A stretch of DNA of 43,046 nucleotides from an uncultured Chlorobiales bacterium (lineage in GTDB: Bacteria; Bacteroidota; Chlorobiia; Chlorobiales; Thermochlorobacteraceae): the NCBI GenBank assembly GCA_938003965.1, contig CALKXI010000014.1, positions 1 through 43,046 on the forward strand. The letters run 5' to 3'. Both the position numbers and the translations under genes were made by a program. Every line of letters begins with the position of its first letter. Position 1 is the first letter of the stretch. Positions 33,443 to 42,041 of the stretch are shown here, one piece after another. The notes beneath the pieces are model-generated. The model did not search any database. It had not been told where the DNA came from and saw nothing but the letters and a program-made list of their open reading frames with translations.

Positions 33443-34822
33443 TCAATTCAGAAATGCGTTCAAGGCAGCGTTCAGCGTTGGACAGAAAAGCATCTCAATT
33501 TGGTATTTGTTGCTGAGCAACTGAACGGCATCTTTGCTATGCTTCGGCACAACCATTTTCTCGAAGCCTAACTTTTTGGCTTCCATAACTCTCCGCTCCA
33601 AGTGCGCCACCGAGCGCAATTCACCTGAAAGCCCAATCTCTCCAACAGCGCATGTGCTTGAATCGGCAGGAACATCGCGCAGGCTCGAGACAATCGCCAC
33701 TGCCACCGATAAGTCAATTGCTGGCTCGTCTAAACGCAATCCGCCTGCAATGTTGAGAAACACATCGTGCGACCACATCGGCAAGCCAAGCCGCTTTTCC
33801 AAAACCGCAAGCAAGAGCGCAAGTCGGCGTTGGTCGAAGCCACTTGTAACGCGCTGTGGTGCAGCGTAATTCGTCTTCGAAACCAACGCTTGAATTTCTA
33901 CCAAGAGCGGACGAGAGCCTTCAATCGTGGCGGCAACGCATGAGCCTGAAACACCGTAACTGCGCTCCGATAAAAAAATCTCCGATGGGTTTGACACTTC
34001 CGTCAATCCCTTTTCGCCCATTTCAAACACGCCGAGTTCATTCGTCGAACCGAAGCGATTTTTCAAGGCGCGCAAAACACGATAGCGATAATGCGAATCG
34101 CCTTCAAACTGCAAGACCGTGTCGACAATGTGCTCCAAGACTTTCGGTCCAGCAATCACGCCTTCTTTCGTGATATGTCCAACGATGAACATCGTAATGC
34201 CTTCGCGCTTTGCAAGCTGCATCAGACGCGATGTGCACTCGCGCACTTGCGAAACGCTTCCAGATGAACTTTCCAACTGATTTGAGAAGATGGTTTGAAT
34301 GGAGTCAATAATCACAAGGTCAGGCTTGTGAGCAGCGAGCGTCTCTAAAATGCTTTCAAGTTCAGTTTCAGAAAGCAGAAAAAAATTATCAGCATCAATG
34401 CCCATTCGTTCGGCACGATTTCGGATTTGATGAATCGACTCTTCCGCCGAGACATAGAGAATTTTTTTATCGGCAAGGTTCGGCACGATTTGGAGCATCA
34501 AGGTTGATTTGCCGATGCCCGGCTCGCCACCAATCAGCACCACACTTGACGCCATCAATCCCCCACCCAGCACATGGTCAAGTTCTTTAATGCCCGTCGA
34601 AATGCGCTCCTCTTTGAGCGTATCGATTTCTTTCAGTCGCCTTGGAGTTGCAAACGTGTTTAGGCGACCAGTGCCAGTGCTACAGCTCTTCGTTTCCTTT
34701 TCTTCTTTGACCACTTCCTCAACCAGCGTTCCCCAACTTTTGCATTCATTGCACTTGCCTTGATACTTGATATAAGTTGCGCCGCAGTTTGAGCAGACAT
34801 AGCGCGTTTTTGTTTTTGCCAT
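33443..34822 (-). CDS. radA: DNA repair protein RadA
   Basis: A 459-residue RecA-like ATPase that promotes branch migration and processing of recombination intermediates. The N-terminal zinc finger is CSNCG...CNECKSW, the Walker A is GGEPGIGKST, the RadA-specific KNRFGSTNELGVFEM motif is present, and the C-terminal Lon-protease-like domain, without the Lon catalytic Ser, covers about residues 290-459 (GEIGLSGELRSV). Length and order are normal for the family. A T-rich hairpin at 34852-34876 lies upstream and ends the neighbouring gene, so radA has its own promoter. Confidence 0.96.
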   Translation of the reverse strand: MAKTKTRYVCSNCGATYIKYQGKCNECKSWGTLVEEVVKEEKETKSCSTGTGRLNTFATPRRLKEIDTLKEERISTGIKELDHVLGGGLMASSVVLIGGEPGIGKSTLMLQIVPNLADKKILYVSAEESIHQIRNRAERMGIDADNFFLLSETELESILETLAAHKPDLVIIDSIQTIFSNQLESSSGSVSQVRECTSRLMQLAKREGITMFIVGHITKEGVIAGPKVLEHIVDTVLQFEGDSHYRYRVLRALKNRFGSTNELGVFEMGEKGLTEVSNPSEIFLSERSYGVSGSCVAATIEGSRPLLVEIQALVSKTNYAAPQRVTSGFDQRRLALLLAVLEKRLGLPMWSHDVFLNIAGGLRLDEPAIDLSVAVAIVSSLRDVPADSSTCAVGEIGLSGELRSVAHLERRVMEAKKLGFEKMVVPKHSKDAVQLLSNKYQIEMLFCPTLNAALNAFLN

Positions 34823-34851
34823 GGTTCGATTCGTTGTGAGATTACGATAAC

Positions 34852-34876
34852 AAAAAAGGCGTTCACGAAGAACGCC
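34852..34876 (-). terminator. Intrinsic terminator of the GH13-like gene
   Basis: GGCGTTC (34858-34864), a five-base loop and GAACGCC (34870-34876) make a 7-bp GC-rich stem. On the minus strand it is followed by six T. It lies 23 bases past the stop at 34900. Confidence 0.85.
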
Positions 34877-34899
34877 GTTTCAGATTGCTCTATCGGACC

Positions 34900-37800
34900 T
34901 TATTTCTTTTTCGCCTTTGTGGTTTTAGGTGTTGCCTTTTCCGATGCTGCTTTTTTGACAGTTGTCTTTTTTGCTGCGGTTGTCTTTTTTGCCTCGACTT
35001 TTTTGGCTTCAGATCTTTTCGCCTCGGCTTTCTTCGGCGTTGCTTTTTTCACAGCAGTTTCTTTTTCGACTTGCTTCTTTGTTGCGCTTTCCTTTTTGCT
35101 AACGCTCTTTACGGTCGCTTTTGTTTTCTTCTTCGTCTCGGCTTCAACCGACGGCTCCGACCTCTTGACGCCTTGCCTGACTTCCTCGCTGAACCGCAGC
35201 GATGTTTCAACCTTCGGCGCCGTCTTCCTCTCAATTCTCTTCGTCTCCGCTTTCTTTGCTGTCGTCGTCTCGCTCTTCTTCGTCTCGGCTTCAACCGACG
35301 GCTCTGCTTGTTTAATGCCGTCTCTTGTTTCCTCGCTGAACTTTAACGCTGTCTCGCTCTTTTGTTCTGGGGTTGTTTTTTTGGCTGTCAGGCTACTTTC
35401 AGGCTTTGCTTCAAGGCTTATCTCTCGGTCTTTTTGCGTCTCAAGTTCAGTTTGAAGTTGTTTGAGCAAGTCATTGTATTTGTAGCCAACAGTTGTTGCA
35501 AGTTCTGAATAGGTTTTCAGGAACGCGTAGCTGAGCGCAAGCGATTTTTCCGAAAGTTTTTCTTCTCGCGCCGCTTCAAGTGCAGACAGCGCGAAAATTC
35601 CGCTGAGCAATGTCTCATACTTTTCTTTGTTGAAATACACGACCCCTTCGTATTGATTAACGCCTAAAAAGACATTGGCTTTGCGTGCGTCTAAGAGTTC
35701 ATAGAGCGATTGCGTGGGTGAGTTTGAGGGCGATTTGCTCCAATCGAGCATGATGCGAATCAGGTCGGCTTCGCTCTTAGCGCGTTCTTCTGTTAGTCCA
35801 AGTTGTTCGAGCGATTTAGCCACGAACTTCGATAGTCGGAAGTCCGACAGCAAGTTGTTTGCGTGAGGATTTTCAACTTGGTTAAATCCGTTCAGTATCA
35901 GCCAGCCGAGCAACACACGCCATCTTGCATCGCCGTTGGGTTGTTCGGGGAAAATCGTGTTTGTGATGTATCGCCCTGCATCGGTTGCCGATAGTTTTTT
36001 GTGTTCAGCAATAGATTGAAGTTTGAGATAAGCACGGTATCTTTCGAGGGTTTCATTGATGAGTTTTTTTGGAATGGGCACATCAGGCTGAACGGTAAGC
36101 ATTGCGTCGCGGATTGCGCTCACTTTTTCTTTGAGAAGTTTTTCTGCGCCGTTTTGATTTTCATAGAGCGAGATTAGGGTTTCAGGTGCGAAGGCTTCTT
36201 GCACTGCTGCATGCAATGGACGAAGCGAGAGTTCAAGCACCGCATCTTTGAGCGACGGCACGCCCGAGTTTCCGAGTTGGCGCGCTAATTCGTCGTAAGG
36301 GAAGAGCGCAGACGGTTTGACCTCTTGAAAATCCAACAAGACGTGATACTTGTAGGCGTGAAGGTCGAAATACATTCCCTTTTCCCAGACTTCTTGCGTG
36401 GAGCGGATGTATTCCAGCCCAGAAATTGCATCGCGAAATATGACGAATGATGATGGCTCTTGCGAAAGTTGAAGTCCTTCGGCTAGAGTTTTTGTAACGA
36501 ATTGATTGGTTTCTAGGTCGAGGCATTTCGATGATGTTTTAATCCACCCTGCGGTTTGAGCATACTTGTTGTGGAAAATCACAAGTGCTTTTTCATTTTG
36601 ATAGCGGTTGCTATACGCGAAGACGTTGTTGTCGATGCCGTTTGGGGTGATGAAGTCGTAGAGCAAGAAGTTATCGACTTCGGCAAAGAGGTAACGCTTT
36701 TTGAGCAAGGGGAAAATTTCTTTTTCGTGTCGTGCTACAAGCCACTCGTCAGGCGTTTCGTTGTAGTAGGCGCGTTGATACTCCATGCCGTATTTTTCGG
36801 TGAAGCCTTCGATTTGTCCGTGTCCGAACATCGGCAAGCCGGGCATGGTGCACATCATCACGCACACGCCGAAGTATTTATCGCCTTTGCCGAATTGTTT
36901 GACGGCGGTTTCTTCGTCGGGGTTGTTCATGAAATTGACGTAGCGTTTGAGAATGCGGCTATCGTACTCGAGCGTATCTTTGATGAGTTTGTGGTATTCG
37001 GCGTTTTCTTCTTTTTTGAACATGTGCATGAATGCGCTGTTATAGACGCGATGCATGCCGAGCGTGCGTACGAAGTAGCCTTCAAGCATCCAGAAGGCTT
37101 CGGCGAGCAAGAGCGTATCAGGGACTTCTTGTTGGACGCGGTCGACGACTTCGCGCCAGAATTCCACTGGCATGGCTTTATCAAATTCTTCTTTTGTCAT
37201 TGCAAAGGCGGCACGCGAGGGAATGGCGCCCGCCTTGCCTGGTTCAGGAAACCAGAGGCGTTGAATGTGTTGCTTTGCCAGAACCATTGCGGCATCGAAG
37301 CGAATAATGGGGAACATGCGCGCCACTTTCAGAATGGTCTGAATAACCTGTTCACGGGCTTCAGGTTTGAGAAAGTTCAGTTGTGCCGTATCGTTCCAAG
37401 GCATGTGCGTGCCATCGTTGCCGTGGTAGATGTATCGCACTTCGCCTGTCCAACGGTCTAAACGCGCGAACACAACGGCGGCGTCGGTCTTGCGCCAGTA
37501 GCCATCTTCGATATAAATCCCGATGTGCGGGTCAGGCGAGAGGTCTGGACCGTTGAAGGTGTAGTTGGGGAACGGTGGATGGTCGACTTGCAAAAACCAT
37601 TCAGGGTGATTGAGCACCCACGAGGAGTCAATGCCCATGTGGTTCGGCACCATGTCGCTGGCGAGACGCAATCCTTTTCGGCGGGCGCGTTCTTTCAAAT
37701 TCACATAGGCGTCGTAACCGCCCAAGTCTTTGGCGATGACATAATCGTCGAGCGAATAGGCTGACGCTATGGCATCGATATTGCCGTTTAAGTGCTTAAT

Positions 37801-38928
37801 GCGTTTTGAGGCGTAGCTGCGCTCCCAGATGCCAATTAGCCATAAGCCTGTGAAGCCGCGTCGAACGAGAATATCGAGTTCTTCGTCGGGAATTTCGTCG
37901 AGGCGTTTGATAGCGCGTTGATATTTTTTGGAGAGTTGGTCGAGCCAGACGTAAGTGTTTTTTGCCATCAAGACAAGGCGCGGCATCCAATTGACATCAG
38001 GCGTGAAATTTTCGGGCGCTTCTTCATAGAGGTCGCTCTTGTAATCGGCAACTGGCGGGGTTTCTTTCTCGTAGTCGCCAAAGAACTGCGCTTGACGCAC
38101 TTCGCTTGGCATTTTTTCTTTTTCAGCGCGCGCCACTTCAAGCATCTGGAAATACTTTCCTTCTTCTCTGACAAAGTCCATGCTTTGCAGCAGCAGTTTT
38201 TTCAGCGAGGGCGAGCGGGAAATGATGGCATCCCACTTTTCGCTCACATACTTTAATTGTTCGAAAATTGAATTTGGAGCGGCTTTAATCGGCGCCAGCA
38301 AAAGCCGTAAGAGCGGCAAGTTTTCCGCACCAAAGGGCGGCTGTGTAGCAAAGAAATTATCAATGCTTGTGATGATTTGATTATAGGGCGTGGTTTGGAC
38401 CAGCGATTCATCATCGATTAAATCTTCAATTTGATTGAGCGCAGGATTTTGATTTTCAAGCCAAACGAGCATAAGCTCTTCAAGGGCGATGTGCGTGTTG
38501 GGCGTGCCGTCGCTGGTGCGCACAAGAAACTGCTCGATGGTTTCGTCGCCTCGATATATCGTTAGCGTCGGAAATTCATCGACAAAGCGCTGTAAAAATT
38601 TTGCCGTTGTCTCTTCACCAAATTCGCTCCGAATCTGTCCTTCACATTTGGCAAATGCATCAGGGTTGACATCTTCAAGATAGACTGAAATGACAAAGTG
38701 AAAGACTTCATGCATCAAGGCTGACGCAAAGACTTCCGCTGTGCGCACAAACTCGCTCTCGCTCCTGCCCTGCGCTCTACGAGCAGCGTTGATTTTTGCC
38801 GAAAACTCTTGGCAGGCTTGAAAGTTTGGGAAAATGATTATGCCGCGGATAGAGAAAAATCGGTCTTCGAGCTGATACTTTGTGCGCCCTTTGCGCGAAA
38901 CGTGAAACTGATACTCTGTATGTCGCAT
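34900..38928 (-). CDS. GH13-type alpha-amylase-family protein with N-terminal HExxH and Lys/Ala-rich tail
   Basis: A 1342-residue protein without a signal peptide, so probably cytoplasmic. Residues 1-~320 form an N-terminal region with a zincin-like motif ALMHEVFHFVI (HExxH at 73-77) and Glu150-Glu151 further on. Residues ~320-850 are a glycoside hydrolase 13 barrel: region I DMVPNH (425-430), region II IIRFDAA with nucleophile Asp545, region III LLLAEAFW with acid/base Glu610, region IV FMNNPDEE with Asp671, where Pro replaces the usual His. Thus an active site for alpha-glucan cleavage or transfer is present. A helical region continues to ~1150. The last ~150 residues are low in complexity: a duplicated 27-residue unit, then a histone-H1-like tail of Lys, Ala, Thr and Pro. 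Substrate is probably glycogen-like glucan or trehalose-type sugar; exact activity is not readable. Confidence 0.88.
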   Translation of the reverse strand: MRHTEYQFHVSRKGRTKYQLEDRFFSIRGIIIFPNFQACQEFSAKINAARRAQGRSESEFVRTAEVFASALMHEVFHFVISVYLEDVNPDAFAKCEGQIRSEFGEETTAKFLQRFVDEFPTLTIYRGDETIEQFLVRTSDGTPNTHIALEELMLVWLENQNPALNQIEDLIDDESLVQTTPYNQIITSIDNFFATQPPFGAENLPLLRLLLAPIKAAPNSIFEQLKYVSEKWDAIISRSPSLKKLLLQSMDFVREEGKYFQMLEVARAEKEKMPSEVRQAQFFGDYEKETPPVADYKSDLYEEAPENFTPDVNWMPRLVLMAKNTYVWLDQLSKKYQRAIKRLDEIPDEELDILVRRGFTGLWLIGIWERSYASKRIKHLNGNIDAIASAYSLDDYVIAKDLGGYDAYVNLKERARRKGLRLASDMVPNHMGIDSSWVLNHPEWFLQVDHPPFPNYTFNGPDLSPDPHIGIYIEDGYWRKTDAAVVFARLDRWTGEVRYIYHGNDGTHMPWNDTAQLNFLKPEAREQVIQTILKVARMFPIIRFDAAMVLAKQHIQRLWFPEPGKAGAIPSRAAFAMTKEEFDKAMPVEFWREVVDRVQQEVPDTLLLAEAFWMLEGYFVRTLGMHRVYNSAFMHMFKKEENAEYHKLIKDTLEYDSRILKRYVNFMNNPDEETAVKQFGKGDKYFGVCVMMCTMPGLPMFGHGQIEGFTEKYGMEYQRAYYNETPDEWLVARHEKEIFPLLKKRYLFAEVDNFLLYDFITPNGIDNNVFAYSNRYQNEKALVIFHNKYAQTAGWIKTSSKCLDLETNQFVTKTLAEGLQLSQEPSSFVIFRDAISGLEYIRSTQEVWEKGMYFDLHAYKYHVLLDFQEVKPSALFPYDELARQLGNSGVPSLKDAVLELSLRPLHAAVQEAFAPETLISLYENQNGAEKLLKEKVSAIRDAMLTVQPDVPIPKKLINETLERYRAYLKLQSIAEHKKLSATDAGRYITNTIFPEQPNGDARWRVLLGWLILNGFNQVENPHANNLLSDFRLSKFVAKSLEQLGLTEERAKSEADLIRIMLDWSKSPSNSPTQSLYELLDARKANVFLGVNQYEGVVYFNKEKYETLLSGIFALSALEAAREEKLSEKSLALSYAFLKTYSELATTVGYKYNDLLKQLQTELETQKDREISLEAKPESSLTAKKTTPEQKSETALKFSEETRDGIKQAEPSVEAETKKSETTTAKKAETKRIERKTAPKVETSLRFSEEVRQGVKRSEPSVEAETKKKTKATVKSVSKKESATKKQVEKETAVKKATPKKAEAKRSEAKKVEAKKTTAAKKTTVKKAASEKATPKTTKAKKK
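35128..35358 (-). repeat. Duplicated 27-28-residue unit in the GH13 protein tail
   Basis: Residues 1191-1218 (35275-35358) and 1241-1267 (35128-35208) share the pattern ETxLxFSEExRxGxKxxEPSVEAETKK. At the DNA level the parts coding for EPSVEAETKK carry an identical stretch of about 30 bases beginning at 35128 and 35275, so this is a recent tandem-type duplication with a 22-residue Lys-rich spacer between the copies. Confidence 0.85.
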
Positions 38929-38990
38929 AACAAAGTTTTTAACGGCTTGATAGTTTGTTAGACGAGCCTTTCGGTTGTTGAAATCGGTTG

Positions 38991-39314
38991 TTAAGAAAGT
39001 TTCTGTTTATCTTCAATGCGAAAGCCCATTGGCGTGTTGGTTGCTTGAACATCGTTGAACTTGATAACGCCAAAAGCCGCTTCATATTTTGCAACGTTAT
39101 CCTGCAATGCTGCTAACAGGGATTTCGTATGTTGTGGCGTCATGACAATGCGCGAGTGAACTTTGGCGCGCTGCATGCCCGGCAAAAGCGTCGTGAAATC
39201 CAAAATAAATTCAGCAGGCGAGTGATTGATGATGACAAAGTTTGAATAAATACCTTCGGCGGTTTTGTCGTCAACTTCAACGTTGATTTGAAGCGGTTGC
39301 TGTGGCTCGTTCAT
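38991..39314 (-). CDS. DUF3467 family protein
   Basis: A 107-residue cytoplasmic protein of the DUF3467 family. From ATG 39314 it begins MNEPQQPLQINVEVDDKTAEGIYSN and shows the family pattern: GIYSNFVIINHSPAEFILDF, then LPGMQRAKVHSRIVMTPQHTKSLLAAL with a C-terminal helix DNVAKYEAAFG. DUF3467 is common in Bacteroidota and Chlorobi and resembles a small beta-sandwich with a helix; its role is unknown. The frame is open to 39431 but that part lacks family similarity. It precedes the GH13 gene on the same strand with a 62-base gap. Confidence 0.9.
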   Translation of the reverse strand: MNEPQQPLQINVEVDDKTAEGIYSNFVIINHSPAEFILDFTTLLPGMQRAKVHSRIVMTPQHTKSLLAALQDNVAKYEAAFGVIKFNDVQATNTPMGFRIEDKQKLS

Positions 39315-39477
39315 TGGTTGTTTCAGATTAACTGAGATGTTCTTCAGTCGTTTGTTGCATTTGATTTTGGCTTCAAGTATACGCACTTCAAAGAGAATAT
39401 GAAAGTTATGTTTATCTTCACGCTTTTTCAAGCACCTCTCTTTTGAGGTTCGAAACTTTACCTGAGTTCATCGATCT

Positions 39478-40311
39478 ATGTCGACACAACTTGCAACTTC
39501 GCGCCGTGCTTTTACCACCAGCCAAGCCGTTGAGATGAAAGCGCGTGGCGAAAAAATTACGGTGCTCACTGCCTACGACTTCACTACCGCGCGCCTGCTC
39601 GATTTGGCAGGCATCGATATTGTGCTCGTCGGCGATTCCGCCAGCAATGTTTTTGCAGGCAACGAAACCACGCTCCCGATGACGCTCGACGAGATGATTT
39701 ACCACGTTCGCGCCGTCGTCAAAGGCGTTCATGCCGCCACAGGCAGAGCGATGATTGTCGCCGATATGCCGTTCATGACGTATCAACTTTCGTCCGAAGA
39801 CGCGCTCAAAAATGCGGGACGATTGATGAAAGAAACCGGCTGTCATGCGGTTAAATTGGAAGGCGGCGCCGCCATTGCTCCTGCGGTTAAACGCATTACG
39901 GAAGTCGGCATTCCTGTGATGGGGCATTTAGGTTTAACGCCACAATCTATCTACAAATTCGGCTCCTACAAAGTGCGCGCTCGCGATGAACACGAAGCCC
40001 AAACCCTGCTCCACGACGCCAAACTGCTCGAAGAATCAGGCGCGTTTGCTATTGTCCTTGAAAAAATTCCAAAAGCGTTGGCAGAAAAAGTAACCCAATC
40101 GGTCAGCATTCCCACCATCGGCATTGGCGCGGGCAATGCGTGCGACGGACAAGTGCTCGTCGTCAATGATATGCTCGGACTCAACAACGCCTTCAAGCCG
40201 CGCTTCGTGCGACGCTACGCCAACTTGGAACAAATTATCAGCGATGCAGTTAAGCAATACGTCGCTGACGTCAAAGCGCGAGACTTTCCAAACGAAAGCG
40301 AAAGTTATTAA
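39478..40311 (+). CDS. panB: 3-methyl-2-oxobutanoate hydroxymethyltransferase (ketopantoate)
   Basis: A 277-residue enzyme that adds a hydroxymethyl group from methylene-tetrahydrofolate to alpha-ketoisovalerate, the first committed step of pantothenate and CoA synthesis. The family motifs are clear: [31 protein letters not shown] with metal-binding Asp, [28 protein letters not shown], and [15 protein letters not shown] near the C-terminus with the catalytic-type Glu before it (IVLEKIP). The length is as expected. It is followed after 44 bases by pckA; panC is not in the window. Confidence 0.96.
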   Translation: MSTQLATSRRAFTTSQAVEMKARGEKITVLTAYDFTTARLLDLAGIDIVLVGDSASNVFAGNETTLPMTLDEMIYHVRAVVKGVHAATGRAMIVADMPFMTYQLSSEDALKNAGRLMKETGCHAVKLEGGAAIAPAVKRITEVGIPVMGHLGLTPQSIYKFGSYKVRARDEHEAQTLLHDAKLLEESGAFAIVLEKIPKALAEKVTQSVSIPTIGIGAGNACDGQVLVVNDMLGLNNAFKPRFVRRYANLEQIISDAVKQYVADVKARDFPNESESY

Positions 40312-40355
40312 GTTAAGCCCAAATCATTTCTTCAATCAACAACACATTCCAAACT

Positions 40356-41933
40356 ATGACAAACGATTTCGGTTTCACGCCTAAAAAGCCCGTTCACCAC
40401 AATCCGAGCATCAACCACCTTATCGAGTTTGCTATCAAAAACGGCGAAGGACATTTATCCAACACAGGCGCGCTTGTTGTTAAAACCGGCAAGAAAACAG
40501 GTCGCTCCCCTAACGACAAATTCATCGTCAAAGAACCATTGAGTCAAGAGAAAATTTGGTGGGAAAACAACAAGCCCTTTGAGCCTGCTCACTTCGACGC
40601 GCTTCACGAAAAAGTCCTTCGCTACCTTTCGGAACGCGAAGTCTATGTGCAAGATGTTTTCGTGGGTGCTGATAAAACCTACGGCTTGAGAGTGCGCGTG
40701 ATGACCGAATTTGCATGGCACAGCGCGTTTGCCAAAGCCTTGTTCATTCGTCCGACCGCCGAAGAACTTGCCGCTTTCTCGCCCGACTTCACCGTGATTG
40801 ACGTTCCGAACTTCAAAGCCTCGCCCGACGAAGACCACACGCTTTCCGAAACGTTTGTCATTCTCAATTTTGAAAAGAAACTTGTTTTGATTGGCGGCAC
40901 GGGCTACGCGGGCGAAATCAAAAAATCCGTCTTTACGATTATGAACTACTTGATGCCGTTACGCGGCGTGCTCTCAATGCACTGCTCGGCGAATGTTGGC
41001 AACGACGGCAACAGTGCGGTTTTCTTTGGACTTTCAGGCACAGGCAAAACGACGCTTTCCGCCGACCCCACACGCGGCTTGATTGGCGACGATGAACATT
41101 GCTGGTCTGAAACGAGCATCTTCAACATTGAAGGCGGTTGCTACGCAAAGTGTATTAACCTTTCGCGCGAAAACGAGCCGCTCATCTACGACGCAATTCG
41201 CTACGGCGCGATTGTGGAAAATGTTGTGATGGACGAAACGACGCGCGTGATTAACTTCGCTGACGATTCGCTCACTGAAAATACGCGATGCGCTTATCCG
41301 ATTGAGTATATCCCGAATGCCGTTTTGCCGAGTGTTGGTCCGAAGCCGAAAAACATTGTGTTTCTGACTTGCGACGCTTTTGGCGTTTTGCCGCCGATTT
41401 CGCGCCTCTCGCCTGCACAAGCGATGTATCACTTCCTTTTAGGCTATACGGCGAAAGTTGCCGGAACGGAAATCGGCATTAAAGAGCCAACGATGACTTT
41501 CAGCGCGTGCTTCGGCGCGCCGTTCTTGCCACTTCACCCAACGGAATACGCGAAGTTTTTGGGCGAAAAAATCGCCAAAGAAAATGTGCGCGTTTGGCTT
41601 GTCAATACGGGCTGGTCGGGCGGCGGTATCGGCGTAGGCAAGCGCATGAAAATTGCTTACACGCGCGCCATGGTCAATGCCGCACTGGCAGGCGAATTGG
41701 ACAATGTTCATTATGTCGAAGACCCGATCTTCAAAGTCTCCGTCCCTACCACTTGTCCGAATGTGCCCAACGAGATTTTGATTCCGAAAAATACTTGGGC
41801 AGATAAAGACGCTTACGACCAAAAAGCCCTGTGGCTCGCCAAAGAGTTCGTCAAGAACTTCAAGAAGTATGAACCGTTTGCTACGGACGACATCAAAGCC
41901 GCTGCGCCAAACACCATGCTTGAAGTTGCTTGA
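40356..41933 (+). CDS. pckA: Phosphoenolpyruvate carboxykinase (ATP)
   Basis: A 525-residue enzyme that converts oxaloacetate and ATP to PEP and CO2, the entry to gluconeogenesis. The nucleotide-binding kinase-1a motif is FGLSGTGKTTLSAD, kinase-2 is LIGDDEHCWSE, and the PEPCK-specific signature lies in EGGCYAKCINLSRENEP. Substrate- and metal-binding residues are in RSPNDKFIV and HCSANVG, and NTGWSGGGIGVGKRM near the C-terminus is the adenine-binding region. It lies after panB and ends at a strong terminator. In chlorophototrophs the enzyme links the TCA cycle to sugar synthesis. Confidence 0.97.
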   Translation: MTNDFGFTPKKPVHHNPSINHLIEFAIKNGEGHLSNTGALVVKTGKKTGRSPNDKFIVKEPLSQEKIWWENNKPFEPAHFDALHEKVLRYLSEREVYVQDVFVGADKTYGLRVRVMTEFAWHSAFAKALFIRPTAEELAAFSPDFTVIDVPNFKASPDEDHTLSETFVILNFEKKLVLIGGTGYAGEIKKSVFTIMNYLMPLRGVLSMHCSANVGNDGNSAVFFGLSGTGKTTLSADPTRGLIGDDEHCWSETSIFNIEGGCYAKCINLSRENEPLIYDAIRYGAIVENVVMDETTRVINFADDSLTENTRCAYPIEYIPNAVLPSVGPKPKNIVFLTCDAFGVLPPISRLSPAQAMYHFLLGYTAKVAGTEIGIKEPTMTFSACFGAPFLPLHPTEYAKFLGEKIAKENVRVWLVNTGWSGGGIGVGKRMKIAYTRAMVNAALAGELDNVHYVEDPIFKVSVPTTCPNVPNEILIPKNTWADKDAYDQKALWLAKEFVKNFKKYEPFATDDIKAAAPNTMLEVA

Positions 41934-41950
41934 TAGCCTTTTCCATCTGC

Positions 41951-41980
41951 AAAGCCCTTTCAGTTTTGGAAGGGCTTTTT
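41951..41980 (+). terminator. Intrinsic terminator after pckA
   Basis: A perfect 9-bp stem AAAGCCCTT (41951-41959) / AAGGGCTTT (41970-41978) with a ten-base loop, followed by TT, lies 17 bases past the pckA stop. It isolates the bchC transcript from pckA. Confidence 0.85.
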
Positions 41981-42041
41981 GAGAACCGCCCCAACATCAC
42001 GTAATTTGCTTTGAAGCACCTTTAACGCTGTTCCAAAGACC

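Noticed and set aside
33227-33571. 114-codon plus-strand frame across the start of the radA region
   Set aside because: It runs opposite the 3' end of radA and has no signal, motif or codon pattern of a real gene.
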